Shown: piece after piece, positions 14,001 through 27,486 of the stretch
Layout of the letters: each line of letters begins with the position of its first letter
How positions within the stretch are numbered: the stretch's first letter is position 1
Source: Cordia subcordata
Lineage: Eukaryota > Streptophyta > Magnoliopsida > Boraginales > Cordiaceae
Direction of reading: 5' to 3'
Length of the DNA: 64,000 bases
Assembly: GCA_028554755.1 (NCBI GenBank)
Contig: JAPTOF010000019.1
Location: 1,374,001-1,438,000 of the forward strand
The notes under the pieces: generated by a model
What the model was told of the DNA's origin: nothing
Database searches by the model: none
What the model saw: only the letters and a program-made list of their open reading frames with translations
Position numbers and translations under genes: made by a program

Positions 14001-16060
14001 TGCATGTATCGAGCTCATGAGGTAAGTTGTTTGAAGGTAGTGGGAAGCATTGCTTTCTTGTCTTGATGCATATTATTATATTATAGTCGAGCCATCAATT
14101 CTTTGCTTACTCACGACTTCACATTTAAAATCGTATTGCTGATGTTCAACAGAAATGCATGGCGATTTCTCCTATGATATGCACGCTTTCATAATGAATA
14201 GCGTTAAGTGATGCTTGAAACTACGACACACAAGCACACTAGTCTTTGTGACATCTTACTCGTTTGAGGTCATCAATTCAAATTATGGTTTAAATTAAAT
14301 ACCAACAAAGTGTTACCTTGTCCAATCATTTAGTCACTTAATTACCATCATTGCCACCTCGCAACAATTATTCTGATGATCATGTGATGCAAAAGAATTA
14401 TATTACCCATTAATAAAATAATTTTCTTTTTTTAAAATCCGGGGGCTGTGAAGTAGTAATTATAACTATGAAGCTAATACAAAATTATATATATAAGTTT
14501 TTCTAAAAAATGCATACAACGGTGACATCGGCATGATGTGTGTATTGAACTCACTGGGGGGCTTTGAAAAGCTCTACCCATTGATAATCGTAACGAAAAC
14601 ATGCGAGGTACAAAAGAACTAAGGCACAACTACAACCCAAAAAAAAAAAAAAAGATAAAATAAAAAAGAAAGAAAGAAAGAATCATTTTGTAGGGTCGAT
14701 CCTAACACGTTTGGAATATTTTTGTATACACCAGAAAAAAGATATTTCAAAATCTCACTATATAATAAGCCTAGATTAGTTAATTCAAGAGAGATTCACA
14801 TCCCATGTGCTGGCTAGATCAAATCTGATACATTTAAAAAAATTGAATTTAAGAATTGGTCGGCTATTTTTCTAGGAATAATGGGTCGTTAAAGCCTACA
14901 AGATGTGGTTTCGGGAAAAAGGGACGACCCTTCCTTAATACATTGTTTATATACGTAATAATAAAGCTACACCAAAGGTTGATTCAATTTGTTGATGAGC
15001 GCTATCAAAAGTAATATAGATTAGGAGGATTAGAAGAAAAGGTATATATTATAGAATCCAATTTTAGATTAGTAGGGACAAAAGAACATAATAGATTATG
15101 ATGATCATCAAGTACATAAATTGTGATACAAGTTTCTTTTATTTTTTGCTTGAGGTTAAATATTTACAAATCACATTGGACTTCAAATTAATCCCTATCA
15201 GGTCAAGAATAGTTAAGGTAAAGCACTCCTAACAAGTGCGTTTCTCCAGATCCATGCATAGTTCATAAATTCCATCTGCCTCTCAAGTCTTAAAGTATCC
15301 ACATCAGGTGGATCTCAATATTTGTACCTCTCGGGACCAAAACTTGTGATGAGGTTTTGCGCAAAGTTGATCCACTAAGAATCAAAAGTGAATTCTAAGT
15401 AAATTACTAACACAAACACCCGTGTGTTGATGCCACTTTTGGTGTGATCTCACATCCTATCTAAATAGCTACAATAAAAGGTAGTTCCTGTTTGAACCTA
15501 AAAAAGTTGTAAAATGGAAGGTTAAAGGTAGAATGGGCATCTCTTTCATGGGGTGTCATGGGATGCGTGCGTGCAAGTGGATGGAATAAAGCTGTGTTTA
15601 TAGAGCTTTTGCAAGAGCTGAAAGCAAATTCCTTCTGGTGCACGGCAGGCCGAAGATATGGGATTTGGGGCTTTATAGAGGATGACCGCTCTTTTGGGTG
15701 TTTGACAACCTTCTGATTCTTTTTCTTTGGGCCAAAGTATCCTGATCCACATTAAACTTAGAAACTAATTCTTATTTGACAAGAGCGATTTAAAAAAAAA
15801 AAAAAACCCAATAAATCTACAAATTCAAACTTGTTCCACCCTCTTTATAGAAGTAAAGCCGCGACTACCTCAACTAACTCCTTATTGGTACAAACCTTTA
15901 ATTCTTCATCAATCAAAACATGCATAAAGAACAAACCAAAACATCCATAGAGAACTAACGCCATCACAACTAGGACCAAGTTGTCGCAACTCTAATATAC
16001 AATTTAGAGAGCATTTGAAGCCTTTACCCTCTCTCTTAATCGATCAAACATGTTCGTCTT
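11061..16060. other. Gene-free stretch, about 5 kb
   Basis: No gene is supported; frames are short and interrupted. Around 12934-12980 a segment ending in GTTCGAACCC resembles a tRNA-type B box and may be a SINE remnant. Short A-rich runs occur near 14640 and 15790. Nothing else was recognised. Confidence 0.5.
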
Positions 16061-16278
16061 TTCAAACTCGCTTCAACTTTAAAACATCTTCCTTTCTGTT
16101 TCTGTTGAGTAGAGTAGATTTCTCGTTTGCATCTCCCACAACAATACTGAAAATATTGAAAATATATTTTGTATTTTCAAACTCGCTCCAACTTTAAAAC
16201 ATCTTCCTTTATGTTTCTGTTGAGTAGATTTCTGGTTTGCATCTCCCACAACAATACTGAAAATATTGAAAATATAGC
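16061..16278. repeat. Direct tandem duplication, about 115 bases
   Basis: A segment beginning TTCAAACTCGC and ending GAAAATATTGAAAATATA occurs twice, 115 bases apart. The second copy lacks five bases (AGTAG) and has a few substitutions, so the duplication is fairly recent. It lies downstream of the CLASRP-like gene and is non-coding. Confidence 0.8.
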
Positions 16279-16648
16279 AGACCCCCCCAATCATTTTATC
16301 CTTTTTGATATGCGTCTTCACAAATTCGATAGCTGCAATCGCTTATTCCTCAAACTTGAAGATATCAGATTTTGGATCCATCAAGGAAAATCAGTTAAAA
16401 ATAGTGAGGCTAAGGAATGAGGGTCTTCACACGCTGAGCATTGTTAGAACACGAAATTTATGTGAGAACCTATTTTCAGAAATAAATACATATTATGAGA
16501 CAACTCTCTCACATGGATTTTCCTGCCTGTAAGAGTTTCCACTTCAAGAGCAAGTTCGTTATTTAACTTTAGTCTAACAGCATGGAAAGCACAGAACAGC
16601 TTCCACAAGTTTCATTTTTCAAAGACGAGATAACTCGGCAACTTGCTG

Positions 16649-19600
16649 TCAGTATCTTGATCGCCTCCTTACCCTGTAACATCAACCGTCAAACTGACAG
16701 CAGATAAGGAGAGATTGCATTGTAAGACAGCAGAATGTCCATAATTACCTAGGTGAACGGGACCTGGAGATGGAACGGGAGTGAGACCGAGACCGAGACC
16801 GAGACCTAGAATGAGAGCGTACATGCGATCGTGAGCGGGTAGGTGATCGTGAGCGCGACCAGGATCGTGAGCAAGAACGCGAATAACGTCTCCTAGAACT
16901 CCTGTCTCTGCTTCGACTTCTGCTACGCCGATACCTTCTACAATAAGGACAGAACAATCAACTAATAATAAGCGCACTAATAGAACAAAGAATGAAATAC
17001 ATTAAATCGTTAAGCTCCTGGTAGGAAAAGAAACGTCCAAATGCAAGTCACGTCACTACTGCAGAATGATGCCCACGTGAATGTATTCAAGTGCATTAAG
17101 AGAAAATATCATATTGTTAGAAGGTATATAGTTGTAGGAGGTGACACTGCTGGTTCTCTCTTAGCTGCCACCTTGTTACAGTCCTATCAAATTTATGTGA
17201 TGTGAATGCCCCGTTTGCATCATAATAACATTCATAAGAGATACACAAGTCATACTTTTCCCTTTCCACTGAAAATTGGGGATGTGGGGTGGAGCATTGT
17301 GAAGATGAATAGAAGAATTATCTAAAACCTCTTGGAAATATTTAGGAAATTGTGGTATGGCCGGGAGGCATGTAAGGTAACAGAATGTCATCATCTAGAT
17401 AGCCACACAATCCTACTCGAGCTTGGCAAACCATGACCTTTACCAGAAGCAAAATGCATTAGATGAATATAAACTAACCTTGGAGGAGAGGGACTGTAGC
17501 TTCGACTGTGGCTTCGATGCCGATGCCGATACCTACTTACTCGGCTTGTTTCCGCAAGTTTTTCAAGCCTTTGTCGCTCTTGTTCTCGTTTCTTAGCTAT
17601 TTCAATAGCTGTATCCTTTTTTACTGCAAAAATGTCCCAATAAAAGAGTAGAAATCATGCAGAGATAGTGTCATATAACTGACCAAAGAGAGTAGAATCT
17701 AATTTACGTCAGATGTGTACAAGAGAGGCAAATAGAAATAAAGTTTCAACATACTTTGTTTATTTAGTTGCTTGTTCATTATCCGCTTTAATCTCTCTTG
17801 AGGAGTTTCCTTCTTCTCTCCCTGTTGTTTGGACAGGCTTGTGCTACTAGTTGACTTACTCAACTTTGCTAGCCCTGAAGATGCGCTGCCACGGTCAACA
17901 AAGAAAATATTATGAGAACCATATAAGAGGCAAACTGATGGCCCCTTGATGTTTCAAAAAAATTAAAGAGAATTATCACCCAATAATTGGATACCTTGCT
18001 GGTGCTTTCAGCGATCTGGCATTCTTTTCCTTATCAATGGATACACCAGATGCGGGATCTACATGAAGGGCCTCAAGTATAACACCAGCCGATGGCCTGC
18101 AGAGAACCAGAAGCATTAGCTAAGCTCTTGCCAATATTACCAGGTAACATGATGCAGTCATATGAAATCCAGTTCAGGGAAAAATGAGCTTCAGAAGGGA
18201 AGCTTCCTTCCCTCTCCCTCTTGGCAGCTTAGGATGATAACACTAAGCATGATCTATACTAAGCCACATAAGTTCGGCTCAGGTTACAAATTCGATGATA
18301 AGCTGCAGCAGAGTAAAGACTGTCCAATCTATCTTTGCAAGAATTAAAGGTCCAGTGCTCCGACCGGCTCAATGCATCAGCATGGAATGGAGATGGTGGT
18401 GGAGAGTATCCTTCCAGCTTTGGCTCATCCTCATCAGAGCCCCCAAATTCAGTAATATATTCTATCTTAGGAGCTCTATCTTTTCGATGAACATCATCAG
18501 AATGGCCTCCACGAGCATGTCGCCTTGAATATGACGGAGAAAATGACCGTGACCTTGATCTGCAAGAACAATATCTATTAACAATGTCCAGTGTTTCATA
18601 TAGGATTATGATAAAGCCATTAACATTGCACACCTCCTGGAACGTGAATAAGCTTCATAAGTAGGACTTCTTCTGGATTCACTGCAAATGTCAGATAAGA
18701 GAAGGGCATAAACACCAATTGAAACCTGACATAAGATGTCACACAAAGATGTTGCCATAGAATATCCGCTGTACTTACCGATAAGGATCATGATGAAGCA
18801 CTCTGGCACCTGCCATCCGAGCAGCTTCTCTTTCCATCTGAGAAGCCTTCCTTCTCTCCTTGCGGCTTAACTTCCGCTGTAAATGAAATATCATAATAGA
18901 AAAATGCTGTTATGCCAATGTATACTGATAGTGAACCTTCATGCCAAGGCACAGTTTGGCAGACTTACAATTGCAGGATCTCCCTTTATAGCTTCCTTTT
19001 GCCTCCTTTCTTCCTCTTTAGCCTTCTTATCCATGTATACAAGCCAGCCATACCTTTTCACTCCATATTCTTTCGCAATTGACTCCATTACTTCATCATT
19101 ACTGTCATCACTATTAAACTCTTCCTCCTCCTCCTCATCATCATCTTCGTCATCATCACCATCTTCCTCATCGTCTGAATACTGGGTGTCCTCTTTTGCA
19201 TCCCCATCATAGGAAAAACCTACTTGTGAATATGAACCCTTGCTTGCAGAAGGGTGAGTGACATGAGATCTACTAGATTTGCCAAAACAGTCAAGATTGT
19301 CAATATAAATCACATCCTAAATGCTTTAGCATAAGATAGTCAAGCAATCATGAGCTAAACCAAGTCCAAAAATATATCAGAAATAGAATCATTAACAACA
19401 CTTGCAGTAGAATAGCTTTTACGGTATAAGAGTAAAAATAGTAACAGATAAAGTTGGACCTGTCTGAAGGGAATAGAGCAGCAGCCTTGGCCTCCATGTC
19501 TTGATTAACATGATGTAGACCTTCCTCATCAGTAACTGTTGATACATGATATTAGCTCAGTCAACTAACAACAAATCATTCTCTCCCAACAAGAGATCCA

Positions 19601-22092
19601 CAAAACCAAAAGCAAGACCATAACTGCAACATGCATTGGCATCAAAATAAACACTTTCCCATCTCTCCAAACATACATTTCTGTATGTGTATATAGGCAA
19701 GTATATAAGAATGCTACGTAAGGAGGTAGTTTCTGTGAGGCAAAAAGATATGATGTAATTGTAGAAGTTCAAAGTATAGCAGAGATCAGAAAGATAAAAA
19801 AAAGTACCGACATCCTCTACGCCGATGCTTAATTAAATCCCGATAACGCTCAAAACTAACAAACTCTTCTAACTCTTCTTCATCCTCAGTCTTTTGGGGG
19901 ACACGAAAATTTCGGGAACTGGTGTCTCGAATAAAATCAAGAAGAGCACGGCCATCAAATCTGTTTAAAGGATAAATGAACGGCAAAGCAAAAATGAGAA
20001 GTGTAACCAATTCATTCCTTATTGAGATAGAGTAAATTTACAGTGTCATTACCTATCAATCAATATATCTTGTCTCCCATTCCAAGGTATCCTGATTAGA
20101 AGGAATAACGATAAGGCCAACTTCTTTAGTGGAAGTAAAAAATGCAACCAAAACACCAGGTGAAAACTCAAATAAAGGACATTATACTGACAATTGTGAG
20201 GAAAAAAGGACAACAAAACACATTGTTCACTTGATATTGAGACAATTAATAGAAATACTACCCTATTTTGAGCTAATTTATCATATGTATATCTATTTCA
20301 GTGTCGAGGCACAAAAGGTATAACTTCCTGGGTATCATAGACTAAAGGAACAGCTAAGCACATTGAGCAACAAAGATTATACAAATAATCAGAATGCATA
20401 ACCCCACGTATCCATAATAACTCTCAACCTCGATGTATATAACTATCTTTCTACTGAGGTTGCTAATTTCATTTCCCAGAATCAATGAAATTACCCAAGT
20501 AACCAATGTCATCTTCCAGGCAATTGCCCAGCCAGTCACGATGTAGTTCCTGATGATATGCGAAGAGATAAAACTGTGTGGGCAAACTCTCAAGATGGGG
20601 TTATACAGCTATGAGTGCTTCGAGATTGGGTCTATCTGATTATCGAACAGTAGGATAAGCATGATATTATGTGGTCTGGGTGCAACATTAGGATACATTC
20701 TTTTGTTACTAGGATTACTTGGATTGACAGACTTCCAAAGAAAACCAGAACCGTTCTGTGGGAATAAATTTGAATCTAATTTGCTCATTCTGCTATAACT
20801 GCTTGGAAGATGGGGAATACTACACAACTGCCACTATTATAATTGGCTATAGAAGTTGGAACATAAGCTGGGAAAAGGCAAAAGCTCCTAGCAATGAGGA
20901 GTCGTGGGATTCTCTGCTGAATTAGCTCATGCTCAGCTGTAAGACTGCTTCCTTCCAAATCACTATAAAACTCTTTTTTGACAAAAATATTTACCATATT
21001 TGGAGAGAACGAAACGTAAAAACCCATGGTGATGCTGCCTCAACAGAAGAGTAACTGATAAATTGAATTCTATTTGATGTGAAGTCTAGAATACAAGTAT
21101 AGGAAAATTGAAAACCCTCTTTTGAATAGGGCAATTTGCGTAGCTTGGGATACTTGATGAGTTAATCATTTGCTATAGAACTGAGTCTAGGAAAAAGGAG
21201 AAGTGTAGATAAAAATTGTTACTTCTAGGTGGGGCCTCATAATCTCATTAAATTTTCAGATAATGCAAATAACCATAAACACCAGACCAGCTAGAAGCCC
21301 GGTTCTTAACATGTAGATCACTTATTGCAGTTGTGGGTAACATAGTATTAGAAAAACAACTGATAATACTCCACGGAGATGAGAACCTTGGAGCATTACA
21401 TATTATTGCACATAAACATTTTACATCAAAGCAACCAAAGTAGCAGCCTCAACAGTGAGCTGCAACTTTCAAACATCAGAAAATGCCAATACTAGCTTGG
21501 CTAATAAATAATTCACAAGAACACGTTCAGAACCTATATTAGAATTGTTTGGTGGTCCAATGTTTTCGGCACCATACAAATATTATAGCAAAAGGTGGTG
21601 TTCATATTAAAGACACACAAAAAAAAAAAAGTAAAATTGGCAAAACTAGCGAAGATAAATATTGACGCACTAACTAATCTCGCATTTTTGCAAGAGGCTG
21701 CTTCACAAGCCGGCTCCTTAATAGCTTGATGCTATGATAACTATCGCAAATTTTTGGCACAAAATTTAGGTCAGCTTGAATCACGATTCAGAATATCATA
21801 ATTCACAGAAAAAATAGAAAATTAAATATCGGGAAAATCAACTTTGAGAATAAAACAAACAAAAGTACAATTAAGAAAAAAGAAAAAATTCATACAGGCC
21901 CTGCTGGTCGAGGGTAGCTTGGTAGAGGGCGTCGTCGCGGTGGACACGGCAGCGAGAGCCGACGGCTTGGATGGATTGCTGAGGATCGCCGCGGCGTTTG
22001 GCTAAGTAAATAGCTCGGCGCTGAGCTCTCTTCCGAGCCGCGTCCATCATGTCATGCACCTTCTTCTCTGACCTTCGAGCTTCGTGCCACAT
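16649..22092 (-). CDS. CLASRP/SWAP2-family SR-rich splicing factor
   Basis: Homologue of CLK4-associating Ser/Arg-rich protein (Arabidopsis At4g36980 type), a nuclear splicing regulator. Exons: 21896-22092, 20053-20091, 19812-19960, 19460-19535, 18969-19272, 18779-18876, 18634-18681, 18365-18559, 17995-18096, 17755-17885, 17479-17623, 16749-16937, 16649-16673. All introns fit GT-AG and the phase closes to 565 residues. The N-terminus MWHEARRSEKKVHDMMDAAR starts the SWAP N-terminal domain (residues 1-150, including FDGRALLDFIRD). Next come an acidic run of Asp/Glu (about 175-215), a charged helix, and long RS-dipeptide tracts (about 290-330 and 475-560). The last exon encodes only VRRRSRY after the RS tract. 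If the short final intron is kept, translation stops at TAA at 16745, giving 558 residues. Intron 1 is 1.8 kb. Confidence 0.9.
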
Positions 22093-22679
22093 CTTTGATT
22101 CTCTCTCTGTTTCTTTATCTCAATTCAGATCAGATTATTTATAATTTTCGGTTCGCGTTTTTGCTGACAGGAACGAGCGGGCTTCAATTTGGGGATGCAA
22201 ACCCTACCCGCGAAAAAAGGTCGTTTTGCTGTCTAAAGATGCTGCTGTTTCATATTTTACCAGTATAACTAAAGTCGTGGGGCTTTTGTCACGACTTTGG
22301 TATTTTATTTTTTATTTTTTGGGGACCAATGGACTTTTAATTTTTTTTTTTCATTTTTTTTAATAGTGGTTGGTTATGAATTTCGGAAAAAGTTGAAATG
22401 GACTGAAATTTTGGCTGGCGTTTCGCTCAAATGATTGATTAATTTTTAGCATGAAACTCCTTGAAACCTATGGTGAAAATTTTAAATTTATTGTTTTTTT
22501 AAAAACACATATATTCATTTTAAAAATTATAAAAAAGCGTTTTAAAAAAAATACTCCATGCGATTTCTTAACCACTTTTCTCGATCGTCATCAATTTGTG
22601 ATAGAGCAGCTACAAACCTTCATATAGCAAGCCACTAATAGTCATACAGCAAGAGATGTGGAAACGTCTCTAAAATACA

Positions 22680-22680
<1 letters not shown>

Positions 22681-22742
<62 letters not shown>
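22681..22742. repeat. (TTA)n microsatellite
   Basis: About 20 uninterrupted TTA units, a likely polymorphic simple repeat. Confidence 0.97.
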
Positions 22743-23297
22743 TTGTTGATTAAAAGATGATTTCGTTACAAATATAGATTCAGTTAATCTCCTGAAGTGG
22801 CGCATCTTTACAGAGCAAAACTTTGAGCCTATTAGAGATGTTGTTCGTCCAATCTTAAAGTAAATTGTCAGTTGCTATTTCTCTTGCAATCCAATTTAGG
22901 AGACAATTGTCTCTTTAACCCAAATATGAAATATCAAGTTTTACCTAAACAATGCTCCATCGCTATTTGCTAGCTGAGGACTCGAGCTTCTATTAGTTGG
23001 CTGGCTAATATAGTAACATCTCCACCATCAGGTTCCTAATATCTTATGTTAAATCCCACTAAAGCACGTTTTGCTATTTAAATTAGTCTATGATAAGGTA
23101 CATTTTTTCCCCTTTAATTTAACGATGAAGGTGATGCCAATTAGCTCTTGATTCGTTATTTTCTGATGTTAATTGCCATGAATGCACATGTATTTGTCAT
23201 GCCAATTCGTGTAGAAAGGAAAGAATAGGATCAGATCACAAATATATTTGGGCGCAAAGCCATTGCATGGATCAAAATTCACATGAACAAATTGATA

Positions 23298-23385
23298 TCT
23301 AAACTAGCGGTCAAGTGGTACGTCTCTCATCTTTAGCATGAGTAGGTTCAAAGGCCTCCCTTGAAGTGTTAAAAAAAAAAAAATT
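23298..23385 (+). repeat. Possible SINE remnant
   Basis: The order of signals is that of a tRNA-derived SINE head: TAGCGGTCAAGTGGT resembles a Pol III A box, GGTTCAAAGGCC some 45 bases later resembles a B box, and a run of 13 A follows. No target-site duplication was established, and no second good copy exists in the window. Confidence 0.3.
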
Positions 23386-25842
23386 ATGCAGGGCACGCTA
23401 AGAGCTTCAAGATTTAATATCGCCCAAATTAAATACTACACAATTAGCTTTCAGTTTTATCATTTGATAGGGATGGTGTAATTAGGTCCAAAAAAATCAA
23501 TTTCATGGCTCTTGATCTTTGCTTATGCATGATCTATCGACGGCTTATTCACTTCATTAATAAGTCAGCCCCATATATATTATGCACTGGAGACTAACAT
23601 TTTTTAAAAAAGAAAAAGAAAATGACAGTACACAATATAAATATCTTAGTTTTATTAAAAACAAGGCTCCTGCATATACCCTCGAATATATCTTTTAGAA
23701 TCATTGCAACTCTATTCCATATGACAGAACATTCATATATGATCTTAACATCACAGACTTGAGATAGTTGACAAAATCTATAAAGTAAGATTGAATTTCA
23801 TCATATGCATGTGTCCATCTATGACTAGTTTAATTCATTACTTCCTTAAGTTTGCTCACCTTGCATTATATATAGCTAGTTTTTCGTATTAATAAGACTT
23901 GTTTTATAAACCTATCTTCATCGAGTTTAAGAAATATAAAGAAGTTTTAATAATAAAGAATCATCTGTGATTAACCTGTAATAAACAAGTTTTTATGGGT
24001 AGATTAATTAGCACGTGCCGTAGCCTGGTCTTTCACGTCCAAATGTTAACTATAATGACTAGTAAATTGAGTACCTTCATAGACTTGATATGTCTTCATG
24101 TTGAGGGTTCCTTTTCAATGCCACTTGATGATGCCTGGATGATATTTGCTACTTGCAATCTCTTCATATAGCCCATGATTTAGACTTAAAATAAACCATC
24201 AAATCCAAGACATGACAAGGTATTTATAATATTTTATTGAACATATATATATATATATGATATTACTTTTCTTCTTTTATAAGAATTCAAGAAGTTTCTT
24301 CAAATGTACTGGATCGTCTAGTATTCACAATTAAGTCATTGGAAGAATATATATGAAAATTTCATTCATTTCAACTTTTATGTCAGAATAGGGAATTAGA
24401 GATGTGAAAAAGTCAAGTTACGATCTTCATAACGTGCTATATATAAATATAAATATATATGTGTGTGTATGTAGTGTATACAAAATCAACATGAAGACAC
24501 ATGCATATATATATATCTCTACCAACGTTTTAAGCATTCTAATTAAGTATTAAGCTATAGTTTATTAGAGAAATACAACTCGATGGTATATGCAGTATAG
24601 AGCTGGAATATATATGAGGCTAATTAATGGGAACATATACCCGTACAGCCACAGTGCAAAAAATATTTTAACGTTTCCTTTTATAAAAAAATTGAGGTAC
24701 TTATTTTTCAAACCATTGAACAATATGTATACATTTTCACTGACGTAATAACGTAGTTAAAAATTATAGAACGTAACTTTATCAAATTCTGAGCACTGCA
24801 GAGTCGCCGAGCATGTGAAATTAATAAAAGCACATTTGATTGTGTGGGACGCTTACTAAAAAATTTTCTGAATTGAAAGTTCAACACTAGGTACCACATA
24901 TGTTTAATCTAGTCATTATGTTGCTTAGACAATCTCCTTGGACAATCTCTCCAATTATATATTCTGACTTAAAATTTTATATAAGACTCCGCAGAATATT
25001 CTTAAACATTTATGCTATTAGAATTGAAAAATGAGCTACCATAAGTATTACCTAAGAGTTGGAAAATCGCATTCGCGTATCAAAGCAACTCTTTTATTTT
25101 CTACTCTTTCTTTCAAAGAAATTTGAATAATATGATATGATATATATTGTTATTATTACCTAGCCCCTCTTTCTAAAACTATAAAACTAGAGTATAACCA
25201 CCCCTATGATGCACAGGAAAAAGAAAAATTTTAATATGTTTATATATTGTTGATAGTCAATTATATTTTTTTGTAATCTATATAAGAATAAAATATAAAT
25301 ATATTTTGTAAAACTTAATACTTGATAGATTTTAATATTAATTATATTTTTAATGAGAGATGTAGTAGTTGAACATGCGGTATGATTTTGAGGGGAAAGG
25401 CATATACTTTACATAATATATAAATTGAAAATAAATTCATTAAATTAGGAAATTATTTTGATGAAGAAAATTTTGTTTAAATGAGAAAAAATTGTATCAT
25501 ATGATGACAAGTGGCGTTAATTAATAAAATATGCACTCTTTTTTATAATAATATAAGTTAGTAAATTATTTATTTATAAACTACAAGGGTAATTAATTTC
25601 ACCCCGACGTTGGATGGAAGAAGGAAGGGATTGCCAAAGTAGAAGTCATCATGGCTAGGGCCAACCAAAACGTAGCGTGCAGGCCCCACTAAACACCCAC
25701 TCCATGTCCCCCTTAAAATACAAGTATATAACGTATCTTCAACCCATTCATACTCTTCAATTTACACAATACCTCCGAGCCATAGAGCTCTCCGGCGACC
25801 TCCACTCACCCCCTCTAAAGGGGTTGGGGAGAGAGTAGTCCC

Positions 25843-26880
25843 ATGTCACATCCACCTACACCACCCGTCCCACCACAACATCCGCCGCGGCCCGACGGCA
25901 TCTCTACTACTTCTTCTTCCTCTTTATGTAAACAAAAATCATGGTCTTCTGATACATCCCGCAATGAGGCCTGGCTAAGGAGGCAAGGCAACCACAGCCA
26001 CCGCCGGAGCAAGAGCACTGTAACTGACGAAGACCTCGATGAACTCAAGGCGTGCATTGAACTTGGTTTTTGTTTTGACTCCCCCGAAATGGACCAGCGT
26101 TTATCTGACACTTTCCCAGCTTATGGTCTTTACTATGCCGTCCACAAGCACTATAATCAAACTGTTTCAAAGCGCTCCTCATCATCTGTTTCTTCTCCGC
26201 TTTCAACTACCACCATATCTGAGTGCGGCACCCCATCTCCTCTTGGCAGCCCCCACCCCATAATTGGCCCTGGTAATTATATATCTTTAAGACCCTTCTT
26301 TTTAACTTCTCCTTTATATTGCCTGGGCGTTTAGGCTCGTTTGGATTATTTTTTTTTAAAATATTTTTTTTAATTAGTTTTTGAAAAATAATTTTTTTTA
26401 AAAATTAAAAATTTTGATTTTTAAAAAAAATTATATTTGAACTTTTTTTAGAATTTTAATTTTTTTAAAAGTCAAATTAAATAGTTATTATAAATTTAAT
26501 ATAACTTTTTTTTTTAAAAAAAAGTATTTTTCTTTGAAAAAAGGCCAATTCAAACAGGCCTTTAATTTTGCACATATAAATGATCATTGAACTTTACAAT
26601 TTTAATTGGTAATTATGCTATATCTGTTATAGGCTTATTTGAAATTGAAAAGTATATAAAATTATATACATTTCAAATTTAAGATTTCAAATATGCACGA
26701 ATATAACAAACACATTTCAAATATACACGTATATAACAAACATAGTATTAATTAAATATTAACTTTAATTTGTGATACGAAAAATGCATGGTTGTAGGGG
26801 ATAATCCACAGACGGTGAAGACAAGGTTGAGACAATGGGCACAAGTGGTTGCTTGTGCGGTGCGCCAATCTTCGTGCTGA
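25843..26880 (+). CDS. DUF1685 family protein
   Basis: Two exons, 25843-26272 and 26798-26880, give 170 residues. The intron starts GTAATT and ends TTGTAG, and the phase (CCT G / GG) closes exactly. The N-terminus is rich in Pro and Ser. The conserved core is residues 62-105, with EDLDELKACIELGF, then SDTFPAYGLYYAVHKHY, and the C-terminus DNPQTVKTRLRQWAQVVACAV is the family signature end. The two halves of the signature lie on different exons, which supports the splice model. Function of the family is not established; it is plant-specific and short. The 525-base intron carries a MITE and a second fold-back repeat. Confidence 0.9.
26334..26560. mobile_element. MITE, family 1, copy B
   Basis: A 227-base element in the DUF1685 intron. 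Ends: GGCTCGTTTGGATT on the left, GGCCTGTTTGAATTGG reversed on the right. It is flanked by TTTA on both sides. Read on the minus strand it aligns through most of its length with copies A and C, including AGTTCAAATATAA and TAAATTTATAATAACTA. So it is inserted in the opposite orientation. Confidence 0.75.
26635..26714. repeat. Short dispersed repeat, copy 1
   Basis: The segment TTATTTGAAAT, ATATAAAATTA, TTTCAAATTTAAGATTT and ATATAACAAACACA recurs in the same order at 36921-37002. The second copy is a small fold-back (AAATCTTAAATTT against AAATTTAAGATTT). It may be a tiny MITE. It lies in the DUF1685 intron just after MITE copy B. Confidence 0.55.
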
Positions 26881-27477
26881 TGAACATGTTAGAGAAAAAG
26901 CTTTCTCTAGGCTTATATTTTTCAATCATCAAATGTTCAGCCTACCACTTTAATATTTCATTATGGTTTGACATAATTGTTCACTACCTGCAGCGTTTTG
27001 GTAATTGCTATGCATGTTAGTTTGGTTAATTATATTCTGTCCCATGTAAATTATATAACCTCACCAAGTGGGAAAACGACTTCATCGTTTTTATTGGGGT
27101 ATTGACTTTTTCTATTTGTTTGTCGGTTGGTTTTCATGATTGGTGGTTTGCTTAAATTAGTCATCTATCTTAGTTAATGCCAGCTTAATAATTGGTTTTG
27201 GATTTCACTCTACATTTTCCTCTCTTTTTTACTCGGCTAGGGTACTAGATTTCATGTATAAATTCTGACGTGAAAGGGAAAGGTCAAAAGTTGTTTCATT
27301 GATTGCTAGCATATTTCATTTTCTTGTTTCCTATCTGGCTCACTTTGTAAAAGTTAATAAAGGTTAAGTATATGTAGAAAACAAGCGCCTGTTTCCATCG
27401 ACTAACGTAACTAGGTACTTTTTCTTTCTTTTTTTTTTTTTTTTGTTTTTTTGGAGTAATTGAAAGTTGTTGTGTAC
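26881..27477. other. 3' flank of the DUF1685 gene
   Basis: AT-rich sequence with a T-rich run near 27420-27445. No gene recognised. Confidence 0.5.
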
Positions 27478-27486
27478 TAAACTAAT

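Larger units (their letters stand above)
22093..25842. other. Gene-free stretch
   Basis: The first 100 bases are the promoter and leader of the minus-strand CLASRP-like gene. The last 100 bases contain the probable TATA box (near 25724, GTATATAA) and CT-rich leader of the DUF1685 gene. Between them is AT-rich DNA with a long TTA microsatellite and one SINE-like fragment, but no recognisable gene. Confidence 0.5.

Noticed and set aside
15461..15752. Possible microRNA precursor or small gene
   Set aside because: No known plant miRNA sequence and no convincing long hairpin seen by eye.
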